This document shows, one piece after another, positions 25,351 to 38,368 of a stretch of 64,000 nucleotides of DNA. Each line of letters starts with the position of its first letter. Positions within the stretch are counted from its first letter, which is position 1. A model generated the notes under the pieces. It was not told the origin of the DNA. It ran no database searches and was given only the letters and a program-made list of their open reading frames with translations. Source of the stretch: Alitta virens (taxonomy: Eukaryota > Annelida > Polychaeta > Phyllodocida > Nereididae); contig OW028580.1 of NCBI GenBank assembly GCA_932294295.1, positions 9,143,374 to 9,207,373 of the forward strand, given 5' to 3'. The position numbers and the translations under genes were made by a program.

Positions 25351-25989
25351 TTGAGTTTGACAATTCTGAAATGTTCGATCATTGAGTTTGACAATTCTGA
25401 GATGATCGATCATTGAGTCTGACTATTCTGAGTTGATCAAACATTCAGTATGACCATTCTGAGATAATCAAACATTGAGTCCAACCATTTTGGTTTGAGT
25501 GAAAATTGAGTTTTACAATTCTGAAATGTTCGATCATTGAGTTTGACTATTCTGAGTTGATCAAACATTCAGTATGACCATTCTGAATTAATCAAACATT
25601 GAGTCCAACCATTTTGGTTTGAATGAAAATTGAGTTTGACAATTCTGAAATGTTCGATCATTGAGTTTGACAATTCTGAGATGATCGATCATTGAGTCTG
25701 ACTATTCTGAGTTGATCAGACATTCTGTTTGACCAATCTGAGTTAATCAAACATTCAGTCCAACCATTTTGGTTTGATTGAAAATTGAGTTTGACAATTC
25801 TGAAATGTTCGATCATTGAGTTTGACTATTCTGATTCGGTCAATCATTCAGTATGACCATTCTGAGATAATCAAACATTGAGTCCAACTATTTTGGTTAG
25901 AATGAAAATTGAGTTTGACAATTCTGAAATGTTCGATCATTGAGTTTGACAATTCTGAGATGATCGATCATTGAGTCTGACTATTCTGA
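25351..25989 (+). repeat. Second copy of the 21.3-kb tagged segment
   Basis: It has the same four-block order and the same rare variants (gagtgaaa, gttttac, cggtcaatca, ggttagaatg) as 21322-21960. Here the following ABC continues normally into G and a gattg terminator. This supports a deletion, not an ancestral state, at the first copy's hybrid. Confidence 0.85.
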
Positions 25990-27241
25990 GTTGATCAAAC
26001 ATTCAGTATGACCATTCTGAATTAATCAAACATTGAGTCCAACCATTTTGGTTTGATTGAAAATTGAGTTTGACAATTCTGAAATGTTCGATCATTGAGT
26101 TTGACTATTCTGAGTTGATCAAACATTCAGTATGACCTTTCTGAATTAATCAAACATTGAGTCCAACCATTTTGGTTTGAATGAAAATTGAGTTTGACAA
26201 TTCTGAAATGTTCGATCATTGAGTTTGACAATTCTGAGATGATCGATCATTGAGTCTGACTATTCTGAGTTGATCAGACATTCTGTTTGACCAATCTGAG
26301 TTAATCAAACATTCAGTCCAACCATTTTGGTTTGATTGAAAATTGAGTTTGACAATTCTGAAATGTTCGATCATTGAGTTTGACTATTCTGATTCGGTCA
26401 AACATTCAGTATGACCATTCTGAGATAATCAAACATTGAGTCCAACCATTTTGGTTTGAATGAAAATTGAGTTTGACAATTCTGAAATGTTCGATCATTG
26501 AGTTTGACTATTCTGAGTTGATCAAACATTCAGTATGACCATTCTGAATTAATCAAACATTGAGTCCAACCATTTTGGTTTGAATGAAAATTGAGTTTGT
26601 CAATTCTGAAATGTTCGATCATTGAGTTTGACAATTCTGAGATGATCGATCATTGAGACTGACTATTCTGAGTTGATCAGACATTCTGTTTGACCAATCT
26701 GAGTTAATCAAACATTCAGTCCAACCATTTTGGTTTGATTGAAAATTGAGTTTGACAATTCTGAAATGTTCGATCATTGAGTTTGACTATTCTGATTTGG
26801 TCAAACATTCAGTATGACCATTCTGAATTAATCAAACATTGAGTACAACCATTTTGCATTGAATGAAAATTGAGTTTGACAATTCTGAAATGTTCGATCA
26901 TTGAGTTTGACAATTCTGAAATGTTCAATCATTGAGTTTGACTATTCTGATTTGGTCAAACATTTAGTATGACCATTCTGAGCTAATCAAACATTGAGTC
27001 CAACCATTTTGGTTTGAATGAAAATTGAGTTTGACAATTCTGAAATGTTCGATCATTGAGTTTGACTATTCTGAGTTGATCAAACATTCTGTATGACCAT
27101 TCTGAATTAATCAAACATTGAGTCCAACCATTTTGGTTTGAATGAAAATTGAGTTTGACAATTCTGAAATGTTCGATCATTGAGTTTGACAATTCTGAGA
27201 TGATCGATCATTGAGTCTGACTATTCTGTGTTGATCAAACA

Positions 27242-27272
27242 TTCAGTATGACCATTTTGGTTTGAATGAAAA
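27242..27272 (+). repeat. Hybrid G/H monomer
   Basis: The left part ttcagtatgaccattt is G and the right part tggtttgaatgaaaa is H, still exactly 31 bp. It shortens an ABCG'E' block to four monomers (27149-27272) and marks an in-register recombination junction. Confidence 0.87.
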
Positions 27273-27829
27273 TTGAGTTTGACAATTCTGAAATGTTCGA
27301 TCATTGAGTTTGACAATTCTGAGATGATCGATCATTGAGTCTGACTATTCTGAGTTGATCAGACATTCTGTTTGACCAATCTGAGTTAATCAAACATTCA
27401 GTCCAACCATTTTGGTGTGATTGAAAATTGAGTTTGACAATTCTGAAATGTTCGATCATTGAGTTTGACTATTCTGATTCGGTCAAACATTCAGTATGAC
27501 CATTCTGAGATAATCAAACATTGAGTCCAACCATTTTGGTTTGAATGAAAATTGAGTTTGACAATTCTGAAATGTTCGATCATTGAGTTTGACTATTCTG
27601 AGTTGATCAAATATTCAGTATGACCATTCTGAATTAATCAAACATTGAGTCCAACCATTTTGGTTTGAATGAAAATTGAGTTTGACAATTCTGAAATGTT
27701 CGATCATTGAGTTTGACAATTCTGAGATGATCGATCATTGAGACTGACTATTCTGAGTTGATCAGACATTCTGTTTGACCAATCTGAGTTAATCAAACAT
27801 TCAGTCCAACCATTTTGGTTGATTGAAAA

Positions 27830-28665
27830 TTGAGTTTGACAATTCTGAAATGTTCGATCATTGAGTTTGACTATTCTGATTTGGTCAAACATTCAGTATG
27901 ACCATTCTGAATTAATCAAACATTGAGTCCAACCATTTTGCATTGAATGAAAATTGAGTTTGACAATTCTGAAATGTTCGATCATTGAGTTTGACAATTC
28001 TGAAATGTTCGATCATTGAGTTTGACTATTCTGATTTGGTCAAACATTTAGTATGACCATTCTGAGCTAATCAAACATTGAGTCCAACCATTTTTGTTTG
28101 AATGAAAATTCAGTTTGACAATTCTGAAATGTTCGGTCATTGAGTTTGACTATTCTGAGTTGATCAAACATTCAGTATGACCATTCTGAATTAATCAAAC
28201 ATTGAGTCCAACCATTTTGGTTTGAATGAAAATTGAGTTTGACAATTCTGAAATGTTCGATCATTGAGTTTGACAATTCTGAGATGATCGATCATTGAGT
28301 CTGACTATTCTGAGTTGATCAAACATTCAGTATGACATTCTGAGATAATCATACATTGAGTCCAACCATTTTGGTTTGATTGAAAATTGAGTTTGACAAT
28401 TCTGAAATGTTCGATCATTGAGTTTGACTATTCTGAGTTGATCAAACATTCAGTATGACCATTCTGAATTAATCAAACATTGAGTCCAACCATTTTGGTT
28501 TGAATGAAAATTGAGTTTGACAATTCTGAAATGTTCGATCATTGAGTTTGACAATTCTGAGATGATCGATCATTGAGTCTGACTATTCTGAGTTGATCAG
28601 ACATTCTGTTTGACCAATCTGAGTTAATCAAACATTCAGTCCAACCATTTTGGTTTGATTGAAAA
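27830..28665 (+). repeat. Long-range counterpart of 59088-59923
   Basis: The shared rare features are gttcggtcat in A (28131), tatgacattctg in G' (28326-28355) and cataca at its end. The 59.1-kb copy differs by catattgg, gaataaatc and gagataatc. The flanking blocks differ on both sides. Confidence 0.9.
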
Positions 28666-29347
28666 TTGAGTTTGACAATTCTGAAATGTTCGATCATTGA
28701 GTTTGACTATTCTGATTCGGTCAAACATTCAGTATGACCATTCTGAGATAATCAAACATTGAGTCCAACCATTTTGGTTTGAATGAAAATTGAGTTTGAC
28801 AATTCTGAAATGTTCGATCATTGAGTTTGACTATTCTGAGTTGATCAAACATTCAGTATGACCATTCTGAATTAATCAAACATTGAGTCCAACCATTTTG
28901 GTTTGAATGAAAATTGAGTTTGACAATTCTGAAATGTTCGATCATTGAGTTTGACAATTCTGAGATGATCGATCATTGAGACTGACTATTCTGAGTTGAT
29001 CAGACATTCTGTTTGACCAATCTGAGTTAATCAAACATTCAGTCCAACCATTTTGGTTTGATTGAAAATTGAGTTTGACAATTCTGAAATGTTCGATCAT
29101 TGAGTTTGACTATTCTGATTTGGTCAAACATTCAGTATGACCATTCTGAATTAATCAAACATTGAGTCCAACCATTTTGCATTGAATGAAAATTGAGTTT
29201 GACAATTCTGAAATGTTCGATCATTGAGTTTGACAATTCTGAAATGTTCGATCATTGAGTTTGACTATTCTGATTTGGTCAAACATTTAGTATGACCATT
29301 CTGAGCTAATCAAACATTGAGTCCAACCATTTTTGTTTGAATGAAAA

Positions 29348-29533
29348 TTCAGTTTGACAATTCTGAAATGTTCGATCATTGAGTTTGACTATTCTGAAAT
29401 GTTCGATCATTGAGTTTGACAATTCTGAAATGTTCGATCATTGAGTTTGACTATTCTGATTTGGTCAAACATTTAGTATGACCATTCTGAGCTAATCAAA
29501 CATTGAGTCCAACCATTTTGGTTTGATTAAAAA
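29348..29533 (+). repeat. Six-monomer block, zone 2 to zone 3 junction
   Basis: The order is A (cagtttgac), a C'/A hybrid at 29379-29409 (actattctgaaatgttcg), A, F, G'' and a terminator ending gattaaaaa. This is the only six-monomer block I found. Immediately after it a new set of variants begins, so it probably marks the joint between two differently evolved arrays. Confidence 0.82.
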
Positions 29534-30215
29534 TTGAGTTTGACAATTCTGAAATGTTCGATCATTGAGTTTGACTATTCTGATTTGGTCAAACATTTAG
29601 TATGACCATTCTGAGCTAATGAAACATTGAGTCCAACCATTTTGGTTTGAATGAAAATTGAGTTTGACAATTCTGAAATGTTCGATCATTGAGTTTGACA
29701 ATTCTGAGATGATCGATCATTGAGTCTGACTATTCTGAGTTGATCAAACATTCAGTATGACCATTCTGAGCTAATCAAACATTGAGTCCCACCATTTTGA
29801 TTTTATTGAACACTGAGTTTGACAATTCTGAAATGATCAATCATTGAGTTTGACTATTCTGAGTTGATCAAACATTCAGTATGACCTTTCTGAATTAATC
29901 AAACATTGAGTCCAACCATTTTGGTTTGAATGAAAATTGAGTTTGACAATTCTGAAATGTTCGATCATTGAGTTTGACAATTCTGAGATGATCGATCATT
30001 GAGTCTTACTATTCTGAGTTGATCAGACATTCTGTTTGACCAATCTGAGTTAATCAAACATTCAGTCCAACCATTTTGGTTTGAATGAAAATTGAGTTTG
30101 ACAATTCTGAAATGTTCGATCATTGAGTCTGACTATTCTTAGTTGATCAGACATTCAGTATGACCATTCTGAATTAATCAAACATTGAGTCCAACCATTT
30201 TGGTTTGAATGAAAA
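29534..30215 (+). repeat. H* cassette, 682 bp (22 monomers)
   Basis: Blocks AFG''(aatgaaaca)H, ABC'G''H*, A*C'G(acctttctg)H, ABC(gagtcttac)DH and ACGH. The same cassette occurs at 32758-33439 and 40912-41593. Closely related forms lie at 44880-45592 and, in part, 47825-48227. It behaves as one inherited unit. Confidence 0.88.
29782..29812 (+). repeat. Divergent terminator monomer H* (first copy)
   Basis: It starts ttgagtcccaccattttg, continues attttattgaaca, and is followed by an A starting ctgagtttgac, often ending aaatgatcaatca. The inverted repeat of ordinary H is lost. Other H* copies lie near 33006, 38060, 41160, 45159, 48073, 50584, 52093, 55591, 56521 and 61164, so it is a recurrent landmark of the right half of the window. 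Confidence 0.9.
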
Positions 30216-30928
30216 TTGAGTTTGACAATTCTGAAATGTTCGATCATTGAGTTTGACAATTCTGAGATGATCGATCATTGAGTCTGACTATTCTGAGTTG
30301 ATCAGACATTCTGTTTGACCAATCTGAGTTAATCAAACATTCAGTCCAACCATTTTGGTTTGATTGAAAATTGAGTTTGACAATTCTGAAATGTTCGATC
30401 ATTGAGTTTGACTATTCTGATTTGGTCAAACATTCAGTATGACCATTCTGAATTAATCAAACATTGAGTCCAACCATTTTGGTTTGAATGAAAATTGAGT
30501 TTGACAATTCTGAAATGTTCGATCATTGAGTTTGACAATTCTGAAATGTTCGATCATTGAGTTTGACTATTCTGATTTGGTCAAACATTTAGTATGACCA
30601 TTCTGAGCTAATCAAACATTGAGTCCAACCATTTTGTTTTGAATGAAAATTGAGTTTGACAATTCTGAAATGTTCGATCATTGAGTTTGACTATTCTGAG
30701 TTGATCAAACATTCAGTATGACCATTCTGAATTAATCAAACATTGAGTCCAACCATTTTGGTTTGAATGAAAATTGAGTTTGACAATTCTGAAATGTTCG
30801 ATCATTGAGTTTGACAATTCTGAGATGATCGATCATTGAGTCTGACTATTCTGAGTTGATCAAACATTCAGTATGACCATTCTGAGATAATCAAACATTG
30901 AGTCCAACCATTTTGGTTTGATTGAAAA
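30216..30928 (+). repeat. Recurrent 713-bp cassette (23 monomers)
   Basis: Blocks ABCDE, AFGH, AAFG''H with ttttgttttg, AC'GH and ABCG'E'. The same string occurs at 33440-34152, 41594-42306, 48228-48940, 61350-62062 and 62869-63581. Three of these follow an H* cassette directly. Confidence 0.88.
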
Positions 30929-31660
30929 TTGAGTTTGACAATTCTGAAATGTTCGATCATTGAGTTTGACTATTCTGAGTTGATCAAACATTCAGTATGA
31001 CCATTCTGAATTAATCAAACATTGAGTCCAACCATTTTTGTTTGAATGAAAATTGAGTTTGACAATTCTGAAATGTTCGATCATTGAGTTTGACTATTGT
31101 GAGTTGATCAAACATTCAGTATGACCATTCTGAATTAATCAAACATTGAGTCCAACCATTTTGGTTTGAATGAAAATTGAGTTTGACAATTCTGAAATGT
31201 TCGATCATTGAGTTTGACAATTCTGAGATGATCGATCATTGAGTCTGACTATTCTGAGTAGATCAGACATTCTGTTTGACCAATCTGAGTTAATCAAACA
31301 TTCAGTCCAACCATTTTGGTTTGATTGAAAATTGAGTTTGACAATTCTGAAATGTTCGATCATTGAGTTTGACTATACTGATTTGGTCAAACATTCAGTA
31401 TGACCATTCTGAATTAATCAAACATTGAGTCCAACCATTTTGGTTTGAATGAAAATTGAGTTTGACAATTCTGAAATGTTCGATCATTGAGTTTGACAAT
31501 TCTGAAATGTTCGATCATTGAGTTTGACTATTCTGATTTGGTCAAACATTCAGTATGACCATTCTGAATTAATCAAACATTGAGTCCAACCATTTTGGTT
31601 TGAATAAAAATTGAGTTTGACAATTCTGAAATGTTCGATCATTGAGTTTGACAATTCTGA

Positions 31661-32726
31661 AATGTTCGATCATTGAGTTTGACTATTCTGATTTGGTCAA
31701 ACATTTAGTATGACCATTCTGAGCTAATCAAACATTGAGTCCAACCATTTTGGTTTGAATGAAAATTGAGTTTGACAATTCTGAAATGTTCGATCATTGA
31801 GTTTGACTATTCTGAGTTGATCAAACATTCAGTATGACCATTCTGTATTAATCAAACATTGAGTCCAACCATTTTGGTTTGAATGAAAATTGAGTTTGAC
31901 AATTCTGAAATGTTCGATCATTCAGTTCGACAATTCTGAGATGATCGATCATTGAGTCTGACTATTCTGAGTTGATCAGACATTCTGTTTGACCAATCTG
32001 AGTTAATCAAACATTCAGTCCAACCATTTTGGTTTGATTGAAAATTGAGTTTGACAATTCTGAAATGTTCGATCATTGAGTTTGACTATACTGATTTGGT
32101 CAAACATTCAGTATGACCATTCTGAATTAATCAAACATTGAGTCCAACCATTTTGGTTTGAATGAAAATTGAGTTTGACAATTCTGAAATGTTCGATCAT
32201 TGAGTTTGACAATTCTGAAATGTTCGATCATTGAGTTTGACTATTCTGATTTGGTCAAACATTCAGTATGACCATTCTGAATTAATCAAACATTGAGTCC
32301 AACCATTTTGGTTTGAATGAAAATTGAGTTTGACAATTCTGAAATGTTCGATCATTGAGTTTGACAATTCTGAAATGTTCGATCATTGAGTTTGACTATT
32401 CTGATTTGGTCAAACATTCAGTATGACCATTCTGAGCTAATCAAACATTGAGTCCAACCATTTTGGTTTGAATGAAAATTGAGTTTGACAATTCTGAAAT
32501 GTTCGATCATTGAGTTTGACTATTCTGAGTTGATCAAACATTCAGTATGACCATTCTGAATTAATCAAACATTGTGTCCAACCATTTTGGTTTGAATGAA
32601 AATTCAGTTTGACAATTCTGAAATGTTCGATCATTGAGTTTGACAATTCTGAGATGATCGATCATTGAGTCTGACTATTCTGAGTTGATCAAACATTCAG
32701 TATGACCATTCAGAGATAATCATACA
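31661..32726 (+). repeat. Spacer array between the two 3,224-bp-offset copies
   Basis: Blocks from 31611: AAFG''H, AC'G(ctgtatt)H, ABCDE, AF(actatactg)GH, AAFGH, AAFGH, AC'GH(gtgtcc) and ABCG'(cattcagagata). This string is the forerunner of the 41-monomer unit seen at 35.5 kb. No gene is seen. Confidence 0.87.
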
Positions 32727-34884
32727 TTGAGTCCAACCATTTTGGTTTGATTAAAAATTGAGTTTGACAATTCTGAAATGTTCGATCATTGAGTTTGACT
32801 ATTCTGATTTGGTCAAACATTTAGTATGACCATTCTGAGCTAATGAAACATTGAGTCCAACCATTTTGGTTTGAATGAAAATTGAGTTTGACAATTCTGA
32901 AATGTTCGATCATTGAGTTTGACAATTCTGAGATGATCGATCATTGAGTCTGACTATTCTGAGTTGATCAAACATTCAGTATGACCATTCTGAGCTAATC
33001 AAACATTGAGTCCCACCATTTTGATTTTATTGAACACTGAGTTTGACAATTCTGAAATGATCAATCATTGAGTTTGACTATTCTGAGTTGATCAAACATT
33101 CAGTATGACCTTTCTGAATTAATCAAACATTGAGTCCAACCATTTTGGTTTGAATGAAAATTGAGTTTGACAATTCTGAAATGTTCGATCATTGAGTTTG
33201 ACAATTCTGAGATGATCGATCATTGAGTCTTACTATTCTGAGTTGATCAGACATTCTGTTTGACCAATCTGAGTTAATCAAACATTCAGTCCAACCATTT
33301 TGGTTTGAATGAAAATTGAGTTTGACAATTCTGAAATGTTCGATCATTGAGTCTGACTATTCTGAGTTGATCAGACATTCAGTATGACCATTCTGAATTA
33401 ATCAAACATTGAGTCCAACCATTTTGGTTTGAATGAAAATTGAGTTTGACAATTCTGAAATGTTCGATCATTGAGTTTGACAATTCTGAGATGATCGATC
33501 ATTGAGTCTGACTATTCTGAGTTGATCAGACATTCTGTTTGACCAATCTGAGTTAATCAAACATTCAGTCCAACCATTTTGGTTTGATTGAAAATTGAGT
33601 TTGACAATTCTGAAATGTTCGATCATTGAGTTTGACTATTCTGATTTGGTCAAACATTCAGTATGACCATTCTGAATTAATCAAACATTGAGTCCAACCA
33701 TTTTGGTTTGAATGAAAATTGAGTTTGACAATTCTGAAATGTTCGATCATTGAGTTTGACAATTCTGAAATGTTCGATCATTGAGTTTGACTATTCTGAT
33801 TTGGTCAAACATTTAGTATGACCATTCTGAGCTAATCAAACATTGAGTCCAACCATTTTGTTTTGAATGAAAATTGAGTTTGACAATTCTGAAATGTTCG
33901 ATCATTGAGTTTGACTATTCTGAGTTGATCAAACATTCAGTATGACCATTCTGAATTAATCAAACATTGAGTCCAACCATTTTGGTTTGAATGAAAATTG
34001 AGTTTGACAATTCTGAAATGTTCGATCATTGAGTTTGACAATTCTGAGATGATCGATCATTGAGTCTGACTATTCTGAGTTGATCAAACATTCAGTATGA
34101 CCATTCTGAGATAATCAAACATTGAGTCCAACCATTTTGGTTTGATTGAAAATTGAGTTTGACAATTCTGAAATGTTCGATCATTGAGTTTGACTATTCT
34201 GAGTTGATCAAACATTCAGTATGACCATTCTGAATTAATCAAACATTGAGTCCAACCATTTTTGTTTGAATGAAAATTGAGTTTGACAATTCTGAAATGT
34301 TCGATCATTGAGTTTGACTATTGTGAGTTGATCAAACATTCAGTATGACCATTCTGAATTAATCAAACATTGAGTCCAACCATTTTGGTTTGAATGAAAA
34401 TTGAGTTTGACAATTCTGAAATGTTCGATCATTGAGTTTGACAATTTTGAGATGATCGATCATTGAGTCTGACTATTCTGAGTAGATCAGACATTCTGTT
34501 TGACCAATCTGAGTTAATCAAACATTCAGTCCAACCATTTTGGTTTGATTGAAAATTGAGTTTGACAATTCTGAAATGTTCGATCATTGAGTTTGACTAT
34601 ACTGATTTGGTCAAACATTCAGTATGACCATTCTGAATTAATCAAACATTGAGTCCAACCATTTTGGTTTGAATGAAAATTGAGTTTGACAATTCTGAAA
34701 TGTTCGATCATTGAGTTTGACAATTCTGAAATGTTCGATCATTGAGTTTGACTATTCTGATTTGGTCAAACATTCAGTATGACCATTCTGAATTAATCAA
34801 ACATTGAGTCCAACCATTTTGGTTTGAATAAAAATTGAGTTTGACAATTCTGAAATGTTCGATCATTGAGTTTGACAATTCTGA
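32727..34884 (+). repeat. Segmental duplication, copy 2 (3,224-bp offset)
   Basis: It matches 29503-31660 block for block. Differences I noticed: the ACGH block at 33316 has attctgag where copy 1 has attcttag, and the B at 34432 has attttgag. The few substitutions imply a young duplication. Confidence 0.92.
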
Positions 34885-35268
34885 GATGATCGATCATTAA
34901 GTCTGACTATTCTGAGTTGATCAAACATTCAGTATGACCATTCAGAGATAATCATACATTGAGTCCAACCATTTTGGTTTGATTAAAAATTGAGTTTGAC
35001 AATTCTGAAATGTTCGATCATTGAGTTTGACTATTCTGATTTGGTCAAACATTTAGTATGACCATTCTGAGCTAATGAAACATTGAGTCCAACCATTTTG
35101 GTTTGAATGAAAATTGAGTTTGACAATTCTGAAATGTTCGATCATTGAGTTTGACAATTCTGAGATGATCGATCATTGAGTCTGACTATTCTGAGTTGAT
35201 CAGACATTCTGTTTGACCAATCTGAGTTAATCAAACATTCAGTCCAACCATTTTGGTGTGATTGAAAA
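34885..35268 (+). repeat. Short linker array
   Basis: This is the remainder of an ABCG'E block with cattaagtctgac and cattcagagata, then AFG''(aatgaaaca)H (34990) and ABCDE with ggtgtgattg (35114). It is a truncated H* cassette lacking the H* block itself. No gene is seen. Confidence 0.85.
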
Positions 35269-35547
35269 TTGAGTTTGACAATTCTGAAATGTTCGATCAT
35301 TGAGTTTGACTATTCTGATTTGGTCAAACATTCAGTATGACCATTCTGAATTAATCAAACATTGAGTCCAACCATTTTGCATTGAATGAAAATTGAGTTT
35401 GACAATTCTGAAATGTTCGATCATTGAGTTTGACAATTCTGAAATGTTCGATCATTGAGTTTGACTATTCTGATTTGGTCAAACATTTAGTATGACCATT
35501 CTGAGCTAATCAAACATTGAGTCCAACCATTTTTGTTTGAATGAAAA

Positions 35548-36818
35548 TTCAGTTTGACATCTCTGAAATGTTCGATCATTGAGTTTGACTATTCTGAGTT
35601 GATCAAACATTCAGTATGACCATTCTGTATTAATCAAACATTGAGTCCAACCATTTTGGTTTGAATGAAAATTGAGTTTGACAATTCTGAAATGTTCGAT
35701 CATTGAGTTTGACAATTCTGAGATGATCGATCATTGAGTCTGACTATTCTGAGTTGATCAGACATTCTGTTTGACCAATCTGAGTTAATCAAACATTCAG
35801 TCCAACCATTTTGGTTTGATTGAAAATTGAGTTTGACAATTCTGAAATGTTCGATCATTGAGTTTGACTATACTGATTTGGTCAAACATTCAGTGTGACC
35901 ATTCTGAATTAATCAAACATTGAGTCCAACCATTTTGGTTTGAATGAAAATTGAGTTTGACAATTCTGAAATGTTCGATCATTGAGTTTGACAATTCTGA
36001 AATGTTCGATCATTGAGTTTGACTATTCTGATTTGGTCAAACATTCAGTATGACCATTCTGAATTAATCAAACATTGAGTCCAACCATTTTGGTTTGAAT
36101 GAAAATTGAGTTTGACAATTCTGAAATGTTCGATCATTGAGTTTGACAATTCTGAAATGTTCGATCATTGAGTTTGACTATTCTGATTTGGTCAAACATT
36201 TAGTATGACCATTCTGAGCTAATCAAACATTGAGTCCAACCATTTTGGTTTGAATGAAAATTGAGTTTGACAATTCTGAAATGTTCGATCATTGAGTTTG
36301 ACTATTCTGAGTTGATCAAACATTCAGTATGACCATTCTGAATTAATCAAACATTGTGTCCAACCATTTTGGTTTGAATGAAAATTCAGTTTGACAATTC
36401 TGAAATGTTCGATCATTGAGTTTGACAATTCTGAGATGATCGATCATTGAGTCTGACTATTCTGAGTTGATCAAACATTCAGTATGACCATTCAGAGATA
36501 ATCATACATTGAGTCCAACCATTTTGGTTTGATTAAAAATTGAGTTTGACAATTCTGAAATGTTCGATCATTGAGTTTGACTATTCTGATTTGGTCAAAC
36601 ATTTAGTATGACCATTCTGAGCTAATGAAACATTGAGTCCAACCATTTTGGTTTGAATGAAAATTGAGTTTGACAATTCTGAAATGTCCGATCATTGAGT
36701 TTGACAATTCTGAAATGTTCGATCATTGAGTTTGACTATTCTGATTTGGTCAAACATTTAGTATGACCATTCTGAGCTAATCAAACATTGAGTCCAACCA
36801 TTTTTGTTTGAATGAAAA
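35548..36818 (+). repeat. 1,271-bp unit (41 monomers), copy 1 of a nested tandem pair
   Basis: Blocks AC'G(ctgtatt)H, ABCDE, AF(actatactg)GH, AAFGH, AAFG''H, AC'GH(gtgtcc), ABCG'(cattcagagata)E(taaaaa), AFG''(aatgaaaca)H and AAFG''H(tttttg). The unit repeats at 36819-38089 with the last block replaced, and again inside 38369-41469. The attcagagata tag is found at 36491, 37762, 39592 and 40863, giving spacings of 1271, 1830 and 1271. Confidence 0.92.
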
Positions 36819-37996
36819 TTCAGTTTGACAATTCTGAAATGTTCGATCATTGAGTTTGACTATTCTGAGTTGATCAAACATTCAGTATGACCATTCTGTA
36901 TTAATCAAACATTGAGTCCAACCATTTTGGTTTGAATGAAAATTGAGTTTGACAATTCTGAAATGTTCGATCATTGAGTTTGACAATTCTGAGATGATCG
37001 ATCATTGAGTCTGACTATTCTGAGTTGATCAGACATTCTGTTTGACCAATCTGAGTTAATCAAACATTCAGTCCAACCATTTTGGTTTGATTGAAAATTG
37101 AGTTTGACAATTCTGAAATGTTCGATCATTGAGTTTGACTATACTGATTTGGTCAAACATTCAGTATGACCATTCTGAATTAATCAAACATTGAGTCCAA
37201 CCATTTTGGTTTGAATGAAAATTGAGTTTGACAATTCTGAAATGTTCGATCATTGAGTTTGACAATTCTGAAATGTTCGATCATTGAGTTTGACTATTCT
37301 GATTTGGTCAAACATTCAGTATGACCATTCTGAATTAATCAAACATTGAGTCCAACCATTTTGGTTTGAATGAAAATTGAGTTTGACAATTCTGAAATGT
37401 TCGATCATTGAGTTTGACAATTCTGAAATGTTCGATCATTGAGTTTGACTATTCTGATTTGGTCAAACATTTAGTATGACCATTCTGAGCTAATCAAACA
37501 TTGAGTCCAACCATTTTGGTTTGAATGAAAATTGAGTTTGACAATTCTGAAATGTTCGATCATTGAGTTTGACTATTCTGAGTTGATCAAACATTCAGTA
37601 TGACCATTCTGAATTAATCAAACATTGTGTCCAACCATTTTGGTTTGAATGAAAATTCAGTTTGACAATTCTGAAATGTTCGATCATTGAGTTTGACAAT
37701 TCTGAGATGATCGATCATTGAGTCTGACTATTCTGAGTTGATCAAACATTCAGTATGACCATTCAGAGATAATCATACATTGAGTCCAACCATTTTGGTT
37801 TGATTAAAAATTGAGTTTGACAATTCTGAAATGTTCGATCATTGAGTTTGACTATTCTGATTTGGTCAAACATTTAGTATGACCATTCTGAGCTAATGAA
37901 ACATTGAGTCCAACCATTTTGGTTTGAATGAAAATTGAGTTTGACAATTCTGAAATGTTCGATCATTGAGTTTGACAATTCTGAGATGATCGATCA

Positions 37997-38027
37997 TTGA
38001 GTCTGACTATTCTGATTTGGTCAAACA
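37997..38027 (+). repeat. Hybrid C/F monomer
   Basis: It starts ttgagtctgactattctg (C) and ends atttggtcaaaca (F). It sits just before H* in copy 1 of the 3.1-kb duplication only. It therefore arose by exchange or conversion after, or at, the duplication. Confidence 0.85.
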
Positions 38028-38368
38028 TTCAGTATGACCTTTCTGAATTAATCAAACATTGAGTCCCACCATTTTGATTTTATTGAACACTGAGTTTGAC
38101 AATTCTGAAATGATCAATCATTGAGTTTGACTATTCTGAGTTGATCAAACATTCAGTATGACCTTTCTGAATTAATCAAACATTGAGTCCAACCATTTTG
38201 GTTTGAATGAAAATTGAGTTTGACAATTCTGAAATGTTCGATCATTGAGTTTGACAATTCTGAGATGATCGATCATTGAGTCTTACTATTCTGAGTTGAT
38301 CAGACATTCTGTTTGACCAATCTGAGTTAATCAAACATTCAGTCCAACCATTTTGGTTTGATTGAAAA

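Larger units (their letters stand above)
19276..29347 (+). repeat. Zone 2: 27-monomer-derived array
   Basis: The blocks are mostly variations on the 837-bp order. Tagged units give multi-unit spacings. An E' with gagtgaaa followed by an A with gttttacaa occurs at about 21461, 23816 and 25490 (the last two 1,674 bp, or 54 monomers, apart). The ctgtatgacc block occurs at 24669 and 27025 (2,356 bp, 76 monomers). A with gtcaattctg occurs at 22004, 24359 and 26591. Isolated 1-bp losses are at 22996-23025, 27800-27829 and 28326-28355. No gene is seen. Confidence 0.88.
29503..31660 (+). repeat. Segmental duplication, copy 1 (3,224-bp offset)
   Basis: About 2.16 kb is repeated at 32727-34884, exactly 104 monomers away. 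Shared rare markers are gattaaaaa, agctaatgaaaca, the H* monomer (29782-29812), gagtcttac, attgtgag, gagtagatc, actatactg and gaataaaaa. The match ends inside an A/B pair: the second monomer is A here (31642) and B in copy 2 (34866). Confidence 0.92.
35269..38368 (+). repeat. 3.1-kb tandem duplication, copy 1 (100 monomers)
   Basis: Starts AFGH(cattg), AAFG''H(tttttg) and A(acatctctg)C'G(ctgtatt)H, and ends with H* (38059-38089), A*C'GH and ABC(cttac)DE. It is repeated at 38369-41469. Rare shared markers are acatctctg (35555/38655), cagtgtgacc (35891/38992) and atgtccga (36685/39786). Within it, a 41-monomer unit is itself tandemly repeated. Confidence 0.94.
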
